A DNA stretch of 64,000 nt, from NCBI GenBank assembly GCA_014804785.1, contig JAAUZD010000026.1:237304-301303 (forward strand). The letters are read 5' to 3'. Shown here piece after piece: positions 33,981 through 43,050 of this stretch. How positions within the stretch are numbered: the first letter of the stretch is position 1; each line of letters starts with the position of its first letter. The notes beneath the pieces were generated by a model. It saw only the letters and a program-made list of their open reading frames with translations, did no database searches and was not told the DNA's origin. This DNA comes from Lachnospiraceae bacterium. Lineage in GTDB: Bacteria; Bacillota; Clostridia; Lachnospirales; Lachnospiraceae. Both the position numbers and the translations under genes were made by a program.

Positions 33981-35798
33981 CTACGAGGTCAGTCTGCTTT
34001 GCAGACCCTGAAAATCAGACGGACCCGTTTCCAGGACAAACCGGTGAAAGCGCTGCAGGTTGAAATCATCCCCCCATGCATTTTGTGCGGCATCCCTAAG
34101 GAGAGTGAATTCCATAAAGCCCAGATAATATTTTAAGTAGGTTACAGGCTCTTCCACGATATACTCATAAATGGCGGTGACGGTCTCTTCGTCCGTGATT
34201 CCAAGTTCGCGCAGGATTGCCTGCACTTTGGCGGGGGTGGCGCCTTCATAGTGTATGGCGATATCCAGCAGAGAATACAGACACAGCTGGATGTTCCTGT
34301 TCAGGCGGCAGGCTTCGTACCAGGCGGCGGTAATAGGGCTTTGATCTCGTACCAGCGTCTGGGCGTAATCATAAGACAGATTTTCCACATAAAGCGCCCA
34401 GCCTTCCACATAGCCGCCGTAGTGCAGAAGATAACGGATGCGGGAGATATCTTCCTGATTCATATAGAGCTGACTATAAACTGTCTGGTAAAGATGACCG
34501 GGATAGCCCTCGTGTGCCAGTGTAGTGTACAGCGTAAGGGCGTCAGGAGAGTTCTTGTGGTTGATATAAATGATATTGCTGCTCATATCATCTATGGGAG
34601 GAGTCAGGTAATAGGCAGGGCTGCAATAATCTTCCATGGAGGGAGAGACGCTTTTAACGGTGTATGAGGTATTGAAGCCGGCCTCTTCTGAAACGGGAAA
34701 AGCAGGAAAATCGTTTGTCATGCGTTCCTTTAAGTCATCCAGCATTTCCTCCGGGGAAACGTAGGGAAAGGGAGTGATGTCGGCGGAGGAGAGGACAGAT
34801 AATTCAGGGTAGCGATAAAACAGGTCTCCCATAGCCGCCATGTTTTTCTGGAAATCATTAAAAAGCAAGGTTTTTATTTCAGCTATGCTGCGGGAGGAAC
34901 CGGTGGTGGAGGCGAGCAGATATTCATAATAAGCGCGTCCATCAGGGAAATAGCATAATCCCATATCATTTGAGCCGCTGCCTTGAAGAATGGTAAAAGC
35001 ATCCGCCACATTTTCATAAGCGGGTGCCATGACAGTAGTGAGAAGTCGGTCATTTTCAGCAATCCACTGGATCTTTTGTTCTTCTGTTATGAGATCTTCC
35101 TGCCGCATGGCATCAAGCCGCTCTTCAAAAGTAGTGTGGAGAAAATGAGTGCCGGAAGAGAGGAGATCTTTGTCCATAATGGAGCAGCATTGCTCTATGA
35201 TTTTCCCTGCCGATGCGTCGGACATAAAGAGCCTGTTCTCGGATTTTTCTTTTTCATATTGTATCAGTCCGTCAAAATAGGTATCGGTCTGATCCAGGAG
35301 ATGAAGATAATCTTCCACATCTTTTGGAGTGCGGAAGGTATAATCGGCAAGAAGGATGGGCAGACCAGACTGCATACCGGAGGAAGGAGACAGAGGATCG
35401 CTATAATAGGGATAAGCAGTGCCTGTAAGATGTAGATTTAAATAACGGGTCAGGAGATCATATGCGTATGCATCTTCCTCGTTTAAATGTTCCGGTGATA
35501 TCCGGGAAAGCCGGTCCAACATAGCGCGGATGTCTTCTTCTCCGCTATCTGGTTGGGGCTCATAAGAGGGAAGACGGGCAGGTTCATCAATCCCATAGTC
35601 CCCAGGGAAGGCTAAGGTGTAATGAAGGCTTAAGGTGTTGCCGGAAAGCTCCGAACAAAACAATTCTTCTGTCAGAACATCAAATTGACGGCTGTCATTT
35701 GTACGCAGGTATATAGTCAGAATCAGACTGATAGGCAAAAGGAAAAGGACAAAAAGTGAAATGACTTGTTTACGGCTGATTTTTCCAGAATGTGACAA
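33981..35798 (-). CDS. DUF885 family protein (putative metallopeptidase-like, membrane-anchored)
   Basis: About 605 residues of the DUF885 family. One N-terminal membrane helix (about 10-32) acts as an anchor or signal. The HEGYPGH motif (in TLAHEGYPGHLYQTVYS), known in the family, looks like a zinc-metallopeptidase helix with an extra His; a Glu further on may be a third ligand. Start codon is uncertain: TTG 35798 has GAGGT seven bases before it, whereas GTG 35858, which would add 20 residues, has no ribosome binding site. It faces away from the transketolase operon. The 257-base gap to 36056 shows no other feature beyond weak promoter-like hexamers. Confidence 0.85.
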   Translation of the reverse strand: MSHSGKISRKQVISLFVLFLLPISLILTIYLRTNDSRQFDVLTEELFCSELSGNTLSLHYTLAFPGDYGIDEPARLPSYEPQPDSGEEDIRAMLDRLSRISPEHLNEEDAYAYDLLTRYLNLHLTGTAYPYYSDPLSPSSGMQSGLPILLADYTFRTPKDVEDYLHLLDQTDTYFDGLIQYEKEKSENRLFMSDASAGKIIEQCCSIMDKDLLSSGTHFLHTTFEERLDAMRQEDLITEEQKIQWIAENDRLLTTVMAPAYENVADAFTILQGSGSNDMGLCYFPDGRAYYEYLLASTTGSSRSIAEIKTLLFNDFQKNMAAMGDLFYRYPELSVLSSADITPFPYVSPEEMLDDLKERMTNDFPAFPVSEEAGFNTSYTVKSVSPSMEDYCSPAYYLTPPIDDMSSNIIYINHKNSPDALTLYTTLAHEGYPGHLYQTVYSQLYMNQEDISRIRYLLHYGGYVEGWALYVENLSYDYAQTLVRDQSPITAAWYEACRLNRNIQLCLYSLLDIAIHYEGATPAKVQAILRELGITDEETVTAIYEYIVEEPVTYLKYYLGFMEFTLLRDAAQNAWGDDFNLQRFHRFVLETGPSDFQGLQSRLTS

Positions 35799-36055
35799 TA
35801 TAGTAACCTCACATGACGGTTTGTTTGAGTATATGACGGATACAGTTAAAAAATACACGATAGGATAAGCGCGAGGGAAGCCGATTATTGTTCAGATTGC
35901 ACCATGCATCGCACCGGATGATAACAGTATTTTGCTTGAACAGCGTATAGACGATAGCTTTAAAATATGATAGAATATGAATCGGTCCATGGAAGCAGAT
36001 TCGATATAAAATAAAGCATACGGAAGTGGTTCATACAGGAATGGAGGAAGTCAAC

Positions 36056-36898
36056 ATGAATAATCTGGAACTCAAAAAAATGGCGAACGAAGTGCGTAAG
36101 GGCATCGTGAGCTCAGTTCACAGCGCAAAAGCGGGACACCCGGGAGGCTCTTTGTCGGCAGCGGATATTTATACATATCTTTATTTTGAGGAGATGAACA
36201 TTGATCCAGAAAATCCTAAAATGGAAAATAGAGATCGTTTTGTATTATCGAAAGGACATACCGCACCGGGGCTGTATTCGGCATTGGCAAACAGAGGTTT
36301 TTTTCCAGTTGAGGACTTGCTGACTTTACGTAAACTTGGCTCTTATCTCCAGGGGCATCCCTGTATGGAGCATGTTCCCGGAGTTGACATGTCCAGCGGT
36401 TCTCTTGGACAGGGAATTTCCGCGGCAGTAGGCATGGCACTGGCAGGAAAGATGGATGATAAGGATTATCGTGTATATACGCTCCTTGGGGACGGAGAAG
36501 TGCAGGAGGGACAAGTGTGGGAAGCCGCTATGTTTGCAGGTTTCCGCAAGCTGGACAACCTGGTGGTAATCGTGGACAATAATGGATTGCAGATTGACGG
36601 CCCCATCGATGAAGTCTGCTCTCCTTATCCAATTGATAAGAAATTTGAAGCGTTTAACTTTCATGCCATCAATGTTGATGCACATGATTTTGATGCTCTC
36701 CGCGCCGCATTTAAGGAAGCAAGGCAGACGAAAGGAATGCCCACCGCAATTATCGCTCACAGTGTAAAAGGTAAAGGGGTTTCTTTTATGGAAGGCAATG
36801 TGGGATGGCACGGCAAGGCACCTGATGACGAGCAGTACGCAGCTGCAATGGCGGACCTTAACAAAATCAGTGAGGAACTTTTGAAGGAGGAAGTATAA
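36056..36898 (+). CDS. tktA: Transketolase, N-terminal (TPP-binding) subunit
   Basis: 280-residue half transketolase. It binds thiamine diphosphate and Mg: the motif GDGEVQEGQVWEAAMFAG through to VDNNG is seen at about 150-185, and SKGHTAPGLYSAL and GHPGGSLS give further active-site His residues. Non-oxidative pentose phosphate pathway, moving two-carbon units between sugar phosphates. The C-terminal half is encoded by the next gene, overlapping by one base (TAATG). ATG 36056 has GGAGGAAG before it. A ribulose-phosphate epimerase gene follows, so this is a pentose phosphate operon. Confidence 0.95.
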   Translation: MNNLELKKMANEVRKGIVSSVHSAKAGHPGGSLSAADIYTYLYFEEMNIDPENPKMENRDRFVLSKGHTAPGLYSALANRGFFPVEDLLTLRKLGSYLQGHPCMEHVPGVDMSSGSLGQGISAAVGMALAGKMDDKDYRVYTLLGDGEVQEGQVWEAAMFAGFRKLDNLVVIVDNNGLQIDGPIDEVCSPYPIDKKFEAFNFHAINVDAHDFDALRAAFKEARQTKGMPTAIIAHSVKGKGVSFMEGNVGWHGKAPDDEQYAAAMADLNKISEELLKEEV

Positions 36899-37845
36899 TG
36901 GCAGAGAATGCAGTAAAAAAGGTTGCAACCAGAGAGGGCTATGGGGATGCACTTCTGGAATTGGGGGCAGAGAATCCCAATGTGGTAGTATTAGATGCGG
37001 ACCTTGCAGCAGCTACCAAAACCGGGGTGTTCAAGAAAGCATATCCTGACAGACATATAGACTGCGGTATTGCGGAAGGCAATATGGTAGGTGTGGCAGC
37101 CGGGCTTGCCACGGTGGGAAAGATTCCTTTTGTAAGCAGCTTCGCTATGTTCGTGGCAGGAAGAGCGTTTGAGCAGGTGAGAAATTCTGTGGGATATCCT
37201 CACTTAAATGTTAAGATAGGTGCGACTCATGCGGGCATTACCGTAGGAGAGGATGGAGCGTCCCATCAATGCAATGAAGATATTGCCCTGATGAGGACCA
37301 TTCCCGGCATGGTGGTTATGTGCCCGGCGGATGCGATAGAAGCAAAGGCAGCCGTTAAAGCAGCAGCGGAATATGAAGGTCCCGTTTATATGAGATTCGG
37401 GAGGGCGGCAAGTTCCGTCATCAATGACAGTGGGGATTATCATTTTGAAATAGGGAAGGGAACCATTGTACGGGAAGGAACAGATCTTACGATTGTTGCC
37501 ACCGGCATTTGCGTAGGAAGTGCGCTGGAGGCAGCTGCAATGCTGGAGAAAGAGGGAATCAGTGCAGAGGTCATCAACATTTGTACCATCAAACCGCTGG
37601 ATGAAGAACTCATAATCAATTCTGCAAGGAAAACAGGTAAGGTGGTAACTGCCGAGGAACATTCTGTTATCGGCGGTCTGGGCAGTGCAGTATGTGATGC
37701 GCTTTGCAGTTCTTATCCGGTACCTGTTAAGAAAATTGGTATACAGGATGTATTCGGCGAATCCGGTTCTGCGGAAGCGCTGGTTGAAAAATATAAATTG
37801 GACGGCAAGGGAATTTACGAACAGATAAAAGATTATTTAAATTAA
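36898..37845 (+). CDS. tktB: Transketolase, C-terminal (pyrimidine-binding) subunit
   Basis: 315 residues covering the PYR and C-terminal domains. Landmarks: LDADLAAATKTGVF, DCGIAEGNMVGVAAGLA with the catalytic Glu that protonates the thiamine ring, HAGITVGEDGASHQ and TAEEHSVIGGLGSAV near the end. Works with the preceding subunit as a heterotetramer. AGGAGGAAG precedes the ATG, and the start overlaps the stop of the first subunit, giving equal expression. Confidence 0.95.
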   Translation: MAENAVKKVATREGYGDALLELGAENPNVVVLDADLAAATKTGVFKKAYPDRHIDCGIAEGNMVGVAAGLATVGKIPFVSSFAMFVAGRAFEQVRNSVGYPHLNVKIGATHAGITVGEDGASHQCNEDIALMRTIPGMVVMCPADAIEAKAAVKAAAEYEGPVYMRFGRAASSVINDSGDYHFEIGKGTIVREGTDLTIVATGICVGSALEAAAMLEKEGISAEVINICTIKPLDEELIINSARKTGKVVTAEEHSVIGGLGSAVCDALCSSYPVPVKKIGIQDVFGESGSAEALVEKYKLDGKGIYEQIKDYLN

Positions 37846-37863
37846 GACGATGGAGAACAGATT

Positions 37864-38526
37864 ATGTATATTTTAGCGCCGTCTCTTCTTGCGGCAGATT
37901 TTAACATATTAGGACAGCAGATTAGGGAAACAGAGGAATCAGGTGCTCAGTATCTTCATATAGATGTCATGGACGGTATTTTTGTTCCAAGTATATCTTT
38001 TGGGATGCCTCTTATTGCATCTATCAGAGATACGAGCAGGCAGTTCTTTGATGTACATCTTATGATTGTGAATCCGGAAAGATATATTAAGGAGTTCGTG
38101 GAATGCGGCGCCGACGGCATCACGTTCCATTTAGAAGCAGTCGGGGATGCAGAAAAGATTATAGAAGAGATTCATGCAGCCGGTGTAAAAGTAGGTATTT
38201 CCATTAAACCTGGGACCCCCATTGAAAAGGTCTATCCCTACTTAAATAACGTGGAAACAGTTCTTGTCATGAGCGTTGAGCCGGGATTCGGAGGGCAGCC
38301 CTTTATACCGGAATCTTATGGAAGAATAAGGAAACTCAGAGACTATATTGATGAACACCATTATCCTGTAAAAATTGAAGTGGACGGCGGTGTGGGTAAA
38401 AAGAACGTCAGAGAGGTTATAGAAGCCGGGGCAGATATCTGTGTTGCCGGTTCTGCTGTATTTAAAAAACGAAGCGTCAGTGAGAATATTGCTTATTTTA
38501 TGGATGCTTTCAAAGAAAAGGAATGA
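37864..38526 (+). CDS. rpe: Ribulose-phosphate 3-epimerase
   Basis: 220-residue TIM-barrel enzyme that interconverts ribulose 5-phosphate and xylulose 5-phosphate. Landmarks: ILAPSLLAADF at the N-terminus, HIDVMDGIFVPSISFG with metal-binding His and Asp, HLMIVNPERYI, MSVEPGFGGQPFI and VDGGVGKKN. It supplies xylulose 5-phosphate to the split transketolase encoded just upstream (18-base gap). Confidence 0.95.
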   Translation: MYILAPSLLAADFNILGQQIRETEESGAQYLHIDVMDGIFVPSISFGMPLIASIRDTSRQFFDVHLMIVNPERYIKEFVECGADGITFHLEAVGDAEKIIEEIHAAGVKVGISIKPGTPIEKVYPYLNNVETVLVMSVEPGFGGQPFIPESYGRIRKLRDYIDEHHYPVKIEVDGGVGKKNVREVIEAGADICVAGSAVFKKRSVSENIAYFMDAFKEKE

Positions 38527-38548
38527 AAGAAGAAAATAATCAGGAAAA

Positions 38549-39421
38549 ATGGAAAAGATAAGTAGAAATGATCCCTGCTGGTGCGGCAGCGGAAAGAAAT
38601 ACAAAACATGCCACATGGCGCTTGATGAAAAAATTCATCATTATGAATTGCAGGGACATATTGTACCAAGAAGAGATATGTTAAAGACAAAAGAACAGAT
38701 TGAGGGAATTAAGGAGAGCAGTACTCTCAATATTGCAGTGCTGGATGCAGTGGATCAAATGATAGGTCCGGGCATCAGTACCCAGCAGATTGATGATCTT
38801 GTGCATGATATGACCATTCAGATGGGCGGGATTCCTGCTCCCCTGAATTATGAAGGATTTCCTAAAAGCGTCTGTACTTCTATTAATGAGGTGGTATGTC
38901 ATGGTATCCCATCTAAGGATGTTTTCTTAAAAGAAGGGGATATTATTAATGTGGATGTATCTACAATCTATAAAGGATATTTTTCAGATTCTTCCAGAAT
39001 GTATTGTATAGGCAAAGTAAGTGAAGAAAAAAAGAAACTGGTACAGGTTACAAAGGAGTGTGTGGAAAAAGGGCTTGCCATGGTAAAACCATGGAATTTC
39101 CTTGGAGATATGGCGCAGGCAGTCAATGATCACGCTAAGGCGAATGGATACAGTGTGGTGATTGATATAGGAGGGCATGGAGTCGGTCTGGAATTTCATG
39201 AGGAACCGTTTGTAAGTTATGTGACCAGAGCCGGGACAGAAATGCTGATGGTGCCCGGGATGGTATTTACGATAGAGCCTATGGTCAATATGGGAACCAG
39301 TGAAATTTATATTGACGATAAGGATGGATGGACGGTCTATACGGAAGATGGAAAGCCTTCTGCACAGTGGGAAATTACTGTGGCAGTTACGGAAAATGGG
39401 CATGAAGTCCTGACCTGGTAG
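38549..39421 (+). CDS. map: Methionine aminopeptidase type I with N-terminal SEC-C motif
   Basis: 290 residues. The N-terminus has a SEC-C zinc motif (RNDPCWCGSGKKYKTCH), which in other proteins helps bind the ribosome or SecB-like clients. The catalytic domain follows from about residue 45 with the five metal ligands: Asp in NVDVSTIYKGYFSD (two), His in GGHGVGLEFHEEP, Glu in TIEPM and Glu in QWEIT. It removes the N-terminal Met from new proteins. The gene is 22 bases after rpe and may be in the same transcript. It is followed by a hairpin with a weak T-tract. Confidence 0.95.
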   Translation: MEKISRNDPCWCGSGKKYKTCHMALDEKIHHYELQGHIVPRRDMLKTKEQIEGIKESSTLNIAVLDAVDQMIGPGISTQQIDDLVHDMTIQMGGIPAPLNYEGFPKSVCTSINEVVCHGIPSKDVFLKEGDIINVDVSTIYKGYFSDSSRMYCIGKVSEEKKKLVQVTKECVEKGLAMVKPWNFLGDMAQAVNDHAKANGYSVVIDIGGHGVGLEFHEEPFVSYVTRAGTEMLMVPGMVFTIEPMVNMGTSEIYIDDKDGWTVYTEDGKPSAQWEITVAVTENGHEVLTW

Positions 39422-39442
39422 ACTGTAATTAGGTGTTATTAG

Positions 39443-39465
39443 GGCAGTGCCTTCACTGCCTTAAA
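39443..39465 (+). terminator. Hairpin after the map gene
   Basis: GGCAGTG (39443-39449) pairs with CACTGCC (39454-39460) around a CCTT loop. The downstream tract is A/T-rich but has only short T stretches, so it is a weak terminator or attenuator. Confidence 0.5.
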
Positions 39466-39494
39466 ATAAAAACAAAAAGAGGAGGAAGAAGGAA

Positions 39495-40124
39495 ATGAAG
39501 AGGTTTTTTTATGCGTTGGCAGGAGTTGCTATGACTGTCTGCCTTGTGGGATGTGGCATTGGGAGAAGTGCCTTGAACAGAGAAAGTGAGGAAATCGAAG
39601 AAAGCAGAGAAATCGAAGAGAGTGAGGATACCCAGGAAATCAAAGAAAGTCTGCTTACCCGTGAAAGCGAGGAAGAAGAAAGCAACGACGAGTATTACAA
39701 TGAAGGCCGCATGGGCGATACTATGGAAACATATTTCTTTGATTATACCGTTAATAGCGCGTATGTGTGCGATGAATATGAGGGTTATCAGCCACAGGAG
39801 GGTAACAGACTGATGGTAGCAGATGTAACTGTGAAGAATACTTTTAACGAATCCATCATTATGTTTGATACCGATTTCCAGGTTCAGTGGAACAGTGATG
39901 CGGAGGAAGATTGGGATGTCCCGATTACTTATTATGGGAATGAGATGAGTGAAGAGCAGCTTCCTTCAGAATATGAACTTACTGTCAATGAAGAAAGAAG
40001 TGGTCTTCTGGTCTTTGAAGTGCCAGATGATAAGAAGGACTTTTCTATCTCTTATCTGGAAGTGTTTGATGATGATTCCGAAGGAAACGTGTTCTTTGTA
40101 TACTTTACTGCGAATATGCAATAA
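39495..40124 (+). CDS. Lipoprotein with DUF4352-like domain
   Basis: 209 residues. Signal peptide with lipobox LVGC (about Cys20), then a long Glu/Ser-rich linker with a repeated EESxEIEES pattern (about 30-75), and a C-terminal domain of about 130 residues. The domain has the DUF4352/telokin-like form: GNRLMVADVTVKNTFNES, then a late ERSGLLVFEVPDDKKDFSI. Such domains are immunoglobulin-like and extracytoplasmic; their role is unknown. Good GGAGGAAGAAGG site before the ATG. Likely a surface protein. Confidence 0.8.
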   Translation: MKRFFYALAGVAMTVCLVGCGIGRSALNRESEEIEESREIEESEDTQEIKESLLTRESEEEESNDEYYNEGRMGDTMETYFFDYTVNSAYVCDEYEGYQPQEGNRLMVADVTVKNTFNESIIMFDTDFQVQWNSDAEEDWDVPITYYGNEMSEEQLPSEYELTVNEERSGLLVFEVPDDKKDFSISYLEVFDDDSEGNVFFVYFTANMQ

Positions 40125-40157
40125 GGGCAGAATCTGATACATGTGAAGGGAATAGCT

Positions 40158-41615
40158 ATGTATGATGTAATCATTATTGGCGCAGGCGTAAGCGGATGTG
40201 CCATAGCGAGGGAATTGTCCCGCTTCAAATTGAAAATAGCGGTTCTTGAGAAAGCGCTCGATGTATGTGAAGGAACTTCCAAGGCAAACAGCGGCATTGT
40301 TCATGCCGGATACGATGCGAAACCCGGTACGCTAAAAGCCCGTTTAAATGTGGAGGGCAGCCGTAAAATGGAAGCACTGTCAAGAGAGCTGGATTTTCCT
40401 TATAAGCGAAATGGTTCTATTGTACTTTGCTTTGACGAGAAAGAAAAAGATAAGCTTCATGAATTGAAGGCAAGAGGAGAAGTAAACGGTGTAGAAGGGC
40501 TTTCTATTTTGAACCGGCAGGAGCTGCTTGAAGTGGAACCCGGTGTAGGGGATGGCGCTGCGGCGGCGCTTTATGCGCCGACAGGCGCCATTGTCTGTCC
40601 ATTTGGACTCAATATTGCACTAGCAGAAAATGCTGCGGTAAACGGGGCAGAGTTTGTATTTGGGGAGCAGGTTTTAGATATACAGAAACAGCCATATGGA
40701 TATCTTGTACACACAGAAAAAAAAGATTATGAAACGAAAGTGGTTGTCAATGCTGCGGGTGTTTACGCAGATGAGATCCACAACATGGTCAGCGAAAATA
40801 AGATGAAGATTACGCCCAGAAGAGGGGAGTATCTTCTTTTTGATAAAGATGTAGGAAACATGGTAAGTCATACGCTTTTCCAGCTTCCCACTGCTCTTGG
40901 CAAGGGGATACTGGTAACGCCTACGGTGCATGGGAACCTGCTGATGGGTCCTACGGCACAGGATATTCCTAAAAAGGAAGGAACAGACACATCCCGGGAA
41001 GGGCTGGAGCGTGTGCTGGGGCAGGCGGCGCTCAGTGTCAGCCGGATTCCTGTAAAACAAGTGATTACTTCCTTTGCGGGATTGCGCGCGCATATCACAC
41101 AGTTTCCTGAAGGCGCGGAAGATGATTTTGTCATCGGACAGGTGGCGGATGCTCCAGGATTTATTGATGTAGCGGGAATAGAGTCGCCGGGGCTTTCCTG
41201 CGCGCCGGCAATAGGAGAATATGTGGCAGATATGGTGATTAGTCTGCTTCATCCTTACCCCAAGAATGATTTTGTCAGCACCAGAAAGGGGATATCCAGT
41301 ATGGCGCTTTCTTCTGATGAAGAATGCCACAGGCTCATAAAAGAGAACCCGGCATATGGCAATGTAGTATGCCGTTGCGAGATGGTAACCGAGGGCGAAA
41401 TTCTGGATGCCATACGAAGACCACTTGGGGCAAGAACCACAGACGGAATAAAAAGGCGCACCAGGGCAGGAATGGGACGATGTCAGTCAGGGTTCTGCAA
41501 CCCTAAGGTGGTGGAGATTCTTGCCAGGGAATTGCAGGTAGAAGAAAGCCGGATCCGCAAATCAGGAGAAGACTCATGGTATATCCTGCCGCCCGAAGAA
41601 GGAGGATGCCTATGA
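40158..41615 (+). CDS. glpA: NAD(P)/FAD-dependent oxidoreductase, anaerobic glycerol-3-phosphate dehydrogenase-like (GlpA type)
   Basis: 485 residues. N-terminal FAD-binding motif DVIIIGAGVSGCAIAREL (DAO fold), KANSGIVHAGYDA, and a late GIESPGLSCAPAIGEYV. The C-terminal 70 residues are a BFD-like [2Fe-2S] domain: VCRCEMVTEGEI and GMGRCQSGFC give the four Cys. Oxidises glycerol 3-phosphate to dihydroxyacetone phosphate, by family and by the glycerol kinase two genes on. No membrane anchor is seen. ATG 40158 follows GAAGGGA. It overlaps the next gene by four bases (ATGA), so the two are translated together. Confidence 0.88.
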   Translation: MYDVIIIGAGVSGCAIARELSRFKLKIAVLEKALDVCEGTSKANSGIVHAGYDAKPGTLKARLNVEGSRKMEALSRELDFPYKRNGSIVLCFDEKEKDKLHELKARGEVNGVEGLSILNRQELLEVEPGVGDGAAAALYAPTGAIVCPFGLNIALAENAAVNGAEFVFGEQVLDIQKQPYGYLVHTEKKDYETKVVVNAAGVYADEIHNMVSENKMKITPRRGEYLLFDKDVGNMVSHTLFQLPTALGKGILVTPTVHGNLLMGPTAQDIPKKEGTDTSREGLERVLGQAALSVSRIPVKQVITSFAGLRAHITQFPEGAEDDFVIGQVADAPGFIDVAGIESPGLSCAPAIGEYVADMVISLLHPYPKNDFVSTRKGISSMALSSDEECHRLIKENPAYGNVVCRCEMVTEGEILDAIRRPLGARTTDGIKRRTRAGMGRCQSGFCNPKVVEILARELQVEESRIRKSGEDSWYILPPEEGGCL

Positions 41616-43027
41616 AAACTGTAGATTTGGTGATTATAGGCGGCGGACCTGCGGGAATGGCGGCAGCTGTCGCCGCTTATGAAAAGGGTGTCACAGATAT
41701 CCTGATTCTGGAGAGAGACAAAGAACTGGGGGGAATATTAAATCAGTGTATTCATAACGGGTTCGGGCTGCATACATTTAAAGAAGAATTGACGGGACCT
41801 GAGTATGCCGTCCGTTATATAGAACAGGTGTTGGAGAAGAACATTCCTAACCTGTTAAATACAATAGCGGTGAACGTGCAGGGAGGGACACCCTGCATAG
41901 TAACAGCAATGAACAAAGAACAGGGTATGTTCCGGATACAGGCAAAAGCAGTAGTGCTTGCCATGGGATGCAGGGAACGTCCCAGGGGAGCTATGAACAT
42001 ACCGGGGTTCAGACCGGCAGGTATTTATTCGGCGGGAACGGCACAGAGGTATGTGAATATAGAAGGAAGAATGCCCGGCAGGGAAGTGGTGGTGCTTGGC
42101 TCAGGGGATATCGGTCTTATTATGGCAAGACGTATGACGCTGCAGGGCGCAAAGGTTAAGCTGGTTGCGGAGATCATGCCTTATTCAGGGGGGCTTAAGC
42201 GAAATATTGTACAGTGTCTTGATGATTTTGGCATTCCCTTAAAACTCAGTCATACTGTCACGGAAATTCATGGACGGGACAGGGTGGAAGGAGTTACGGT
42301 AAGTAAAGTAGATGAAAGATTAAATCCCATTCCGGGTACGGAAGAATTCGTAAAATGTGATACCCTTCTTTTATCTTGTGGATTGATTCCAGAAAATGAA
42401 TTAAGCCGGGAAGCAGGAGCGAAAATGGATGATGTGACTCAGGGACCAGTAGTGAATGCAAGACTGGAAACTACAGTGCAGGGAATATTTGCCTGCGGAA
42501 ATGTGCTGCATGTCCATGATCTGGTTGACAATGTGTCAAAAGAGGCACAGGCAGCAGGCTCCTTTGCAGCGGATTATATTCTGCACGGGGAAGAGGAATG
42601 GGGAGAAGCAGTGCGCCCTAAGACTCCGGAAAAGACAAAGTGCACCTTGCCGGAGGGACGTGATGCCGGAAGAGAGCTGATTTGTATTGGATGTCCGGTC
42701 GGATGTTTGATTACTGCTGGAAGAAATGAGGATGGAAGCCTTGTCATTACCGGGAATACCTGTAAAAAGGGCGAAGCATATGCACGAAATGAGATGACAG
42801 CCCCGGTACGGACAGTCACCTCCATGATCCGCGTCAGGGGCGGATGCGGATTAGTAGTTCCTGTGAAGACCGCAGCAGAGATTCCAAAAGAAAAGATAGA
42901 TGCATGCATGGAAGAAATAAAGGGGGCAGTTACAGATGCGCCGGTTAAGGTGGGAGATATACTGATTGAAAATGTCGCAGGAACTTCTGTCCCGGTGATC
43001 GCTACCGGAAATATGCAGCAGAAATGA
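41612..43027 (+). CDS. FAD-dependent oxidoreductase fused to DUF1667, glycerol-3-phosphate dehydrogenase partner
   Basis: 471 residues. The first 330 form a pyridine-nucleotide-disulfide-type flavoprotein ([13 protein letters not shown] near the start, [41 protein letters not shown]). Residues about 355-470 match DUF1667, with ICIGCPVGC and a later NTCKKG Cys, and a [11 protein letters not shown] segment. In many Firmicutes this small Cys protein is a separate gene after the two flavoproteins; here it is joined to the second. With GlpA it likely forms an enzyme complex for anaerobic glycerol 3-phosphate oxidation. GGAGG is six bases before ATG 41612. Confidence 0.87.
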   Translation: MKTVDLVIIGGGPAGMAAAVAAYEKGVTDILILERDKELGGILNQCIHNGFGLHTFKEELTGPEYAVRYIEQVLEKNIPNLLNTIAVNVQGGTPCIVTAMNKEQGMFRIQAKAVVLAMGCRERPRGAMNIPGFRPAGIYSAGTAQRYVNIEGRMPGREVVVLGSGDIGLIMARRMTLQGAKVKLVAEIMPYSGGLKRNIVQCLDDFGIPLKLSHTVTEIHGRDRVEGVTVSKVDERLNPIPGTEEFVKCDTLLLSCGLIPENELSREAGAKMDDVTQGPVVNARLETTVQGIFACGNVLHVHDLVDNVSKEAQAAGSFAADYILHGEEEWGEAVRPKTPEKTKCTLPEGRDAGRELICIGCPVGCLITAGRNEDGSLVITGNTCKKGEAYARNEMTAPVRTVTSMIRVRGGCGLVVPVKTAAEIPKEKIDACMEEIKGAVTDAPVKVGDILIENVAGTSVPVIATGNMQQK

Positions 43028-43050
43028 AAGAGAAGAAAGGTATGGATGGT

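Noticed and set aside
35859..36055. Promoter of the transketolase operon
   Set aside because: Several -10-like hexamers occur near 35966-35976, but none has a convincing -35 at proper distance, so no promoter is called.
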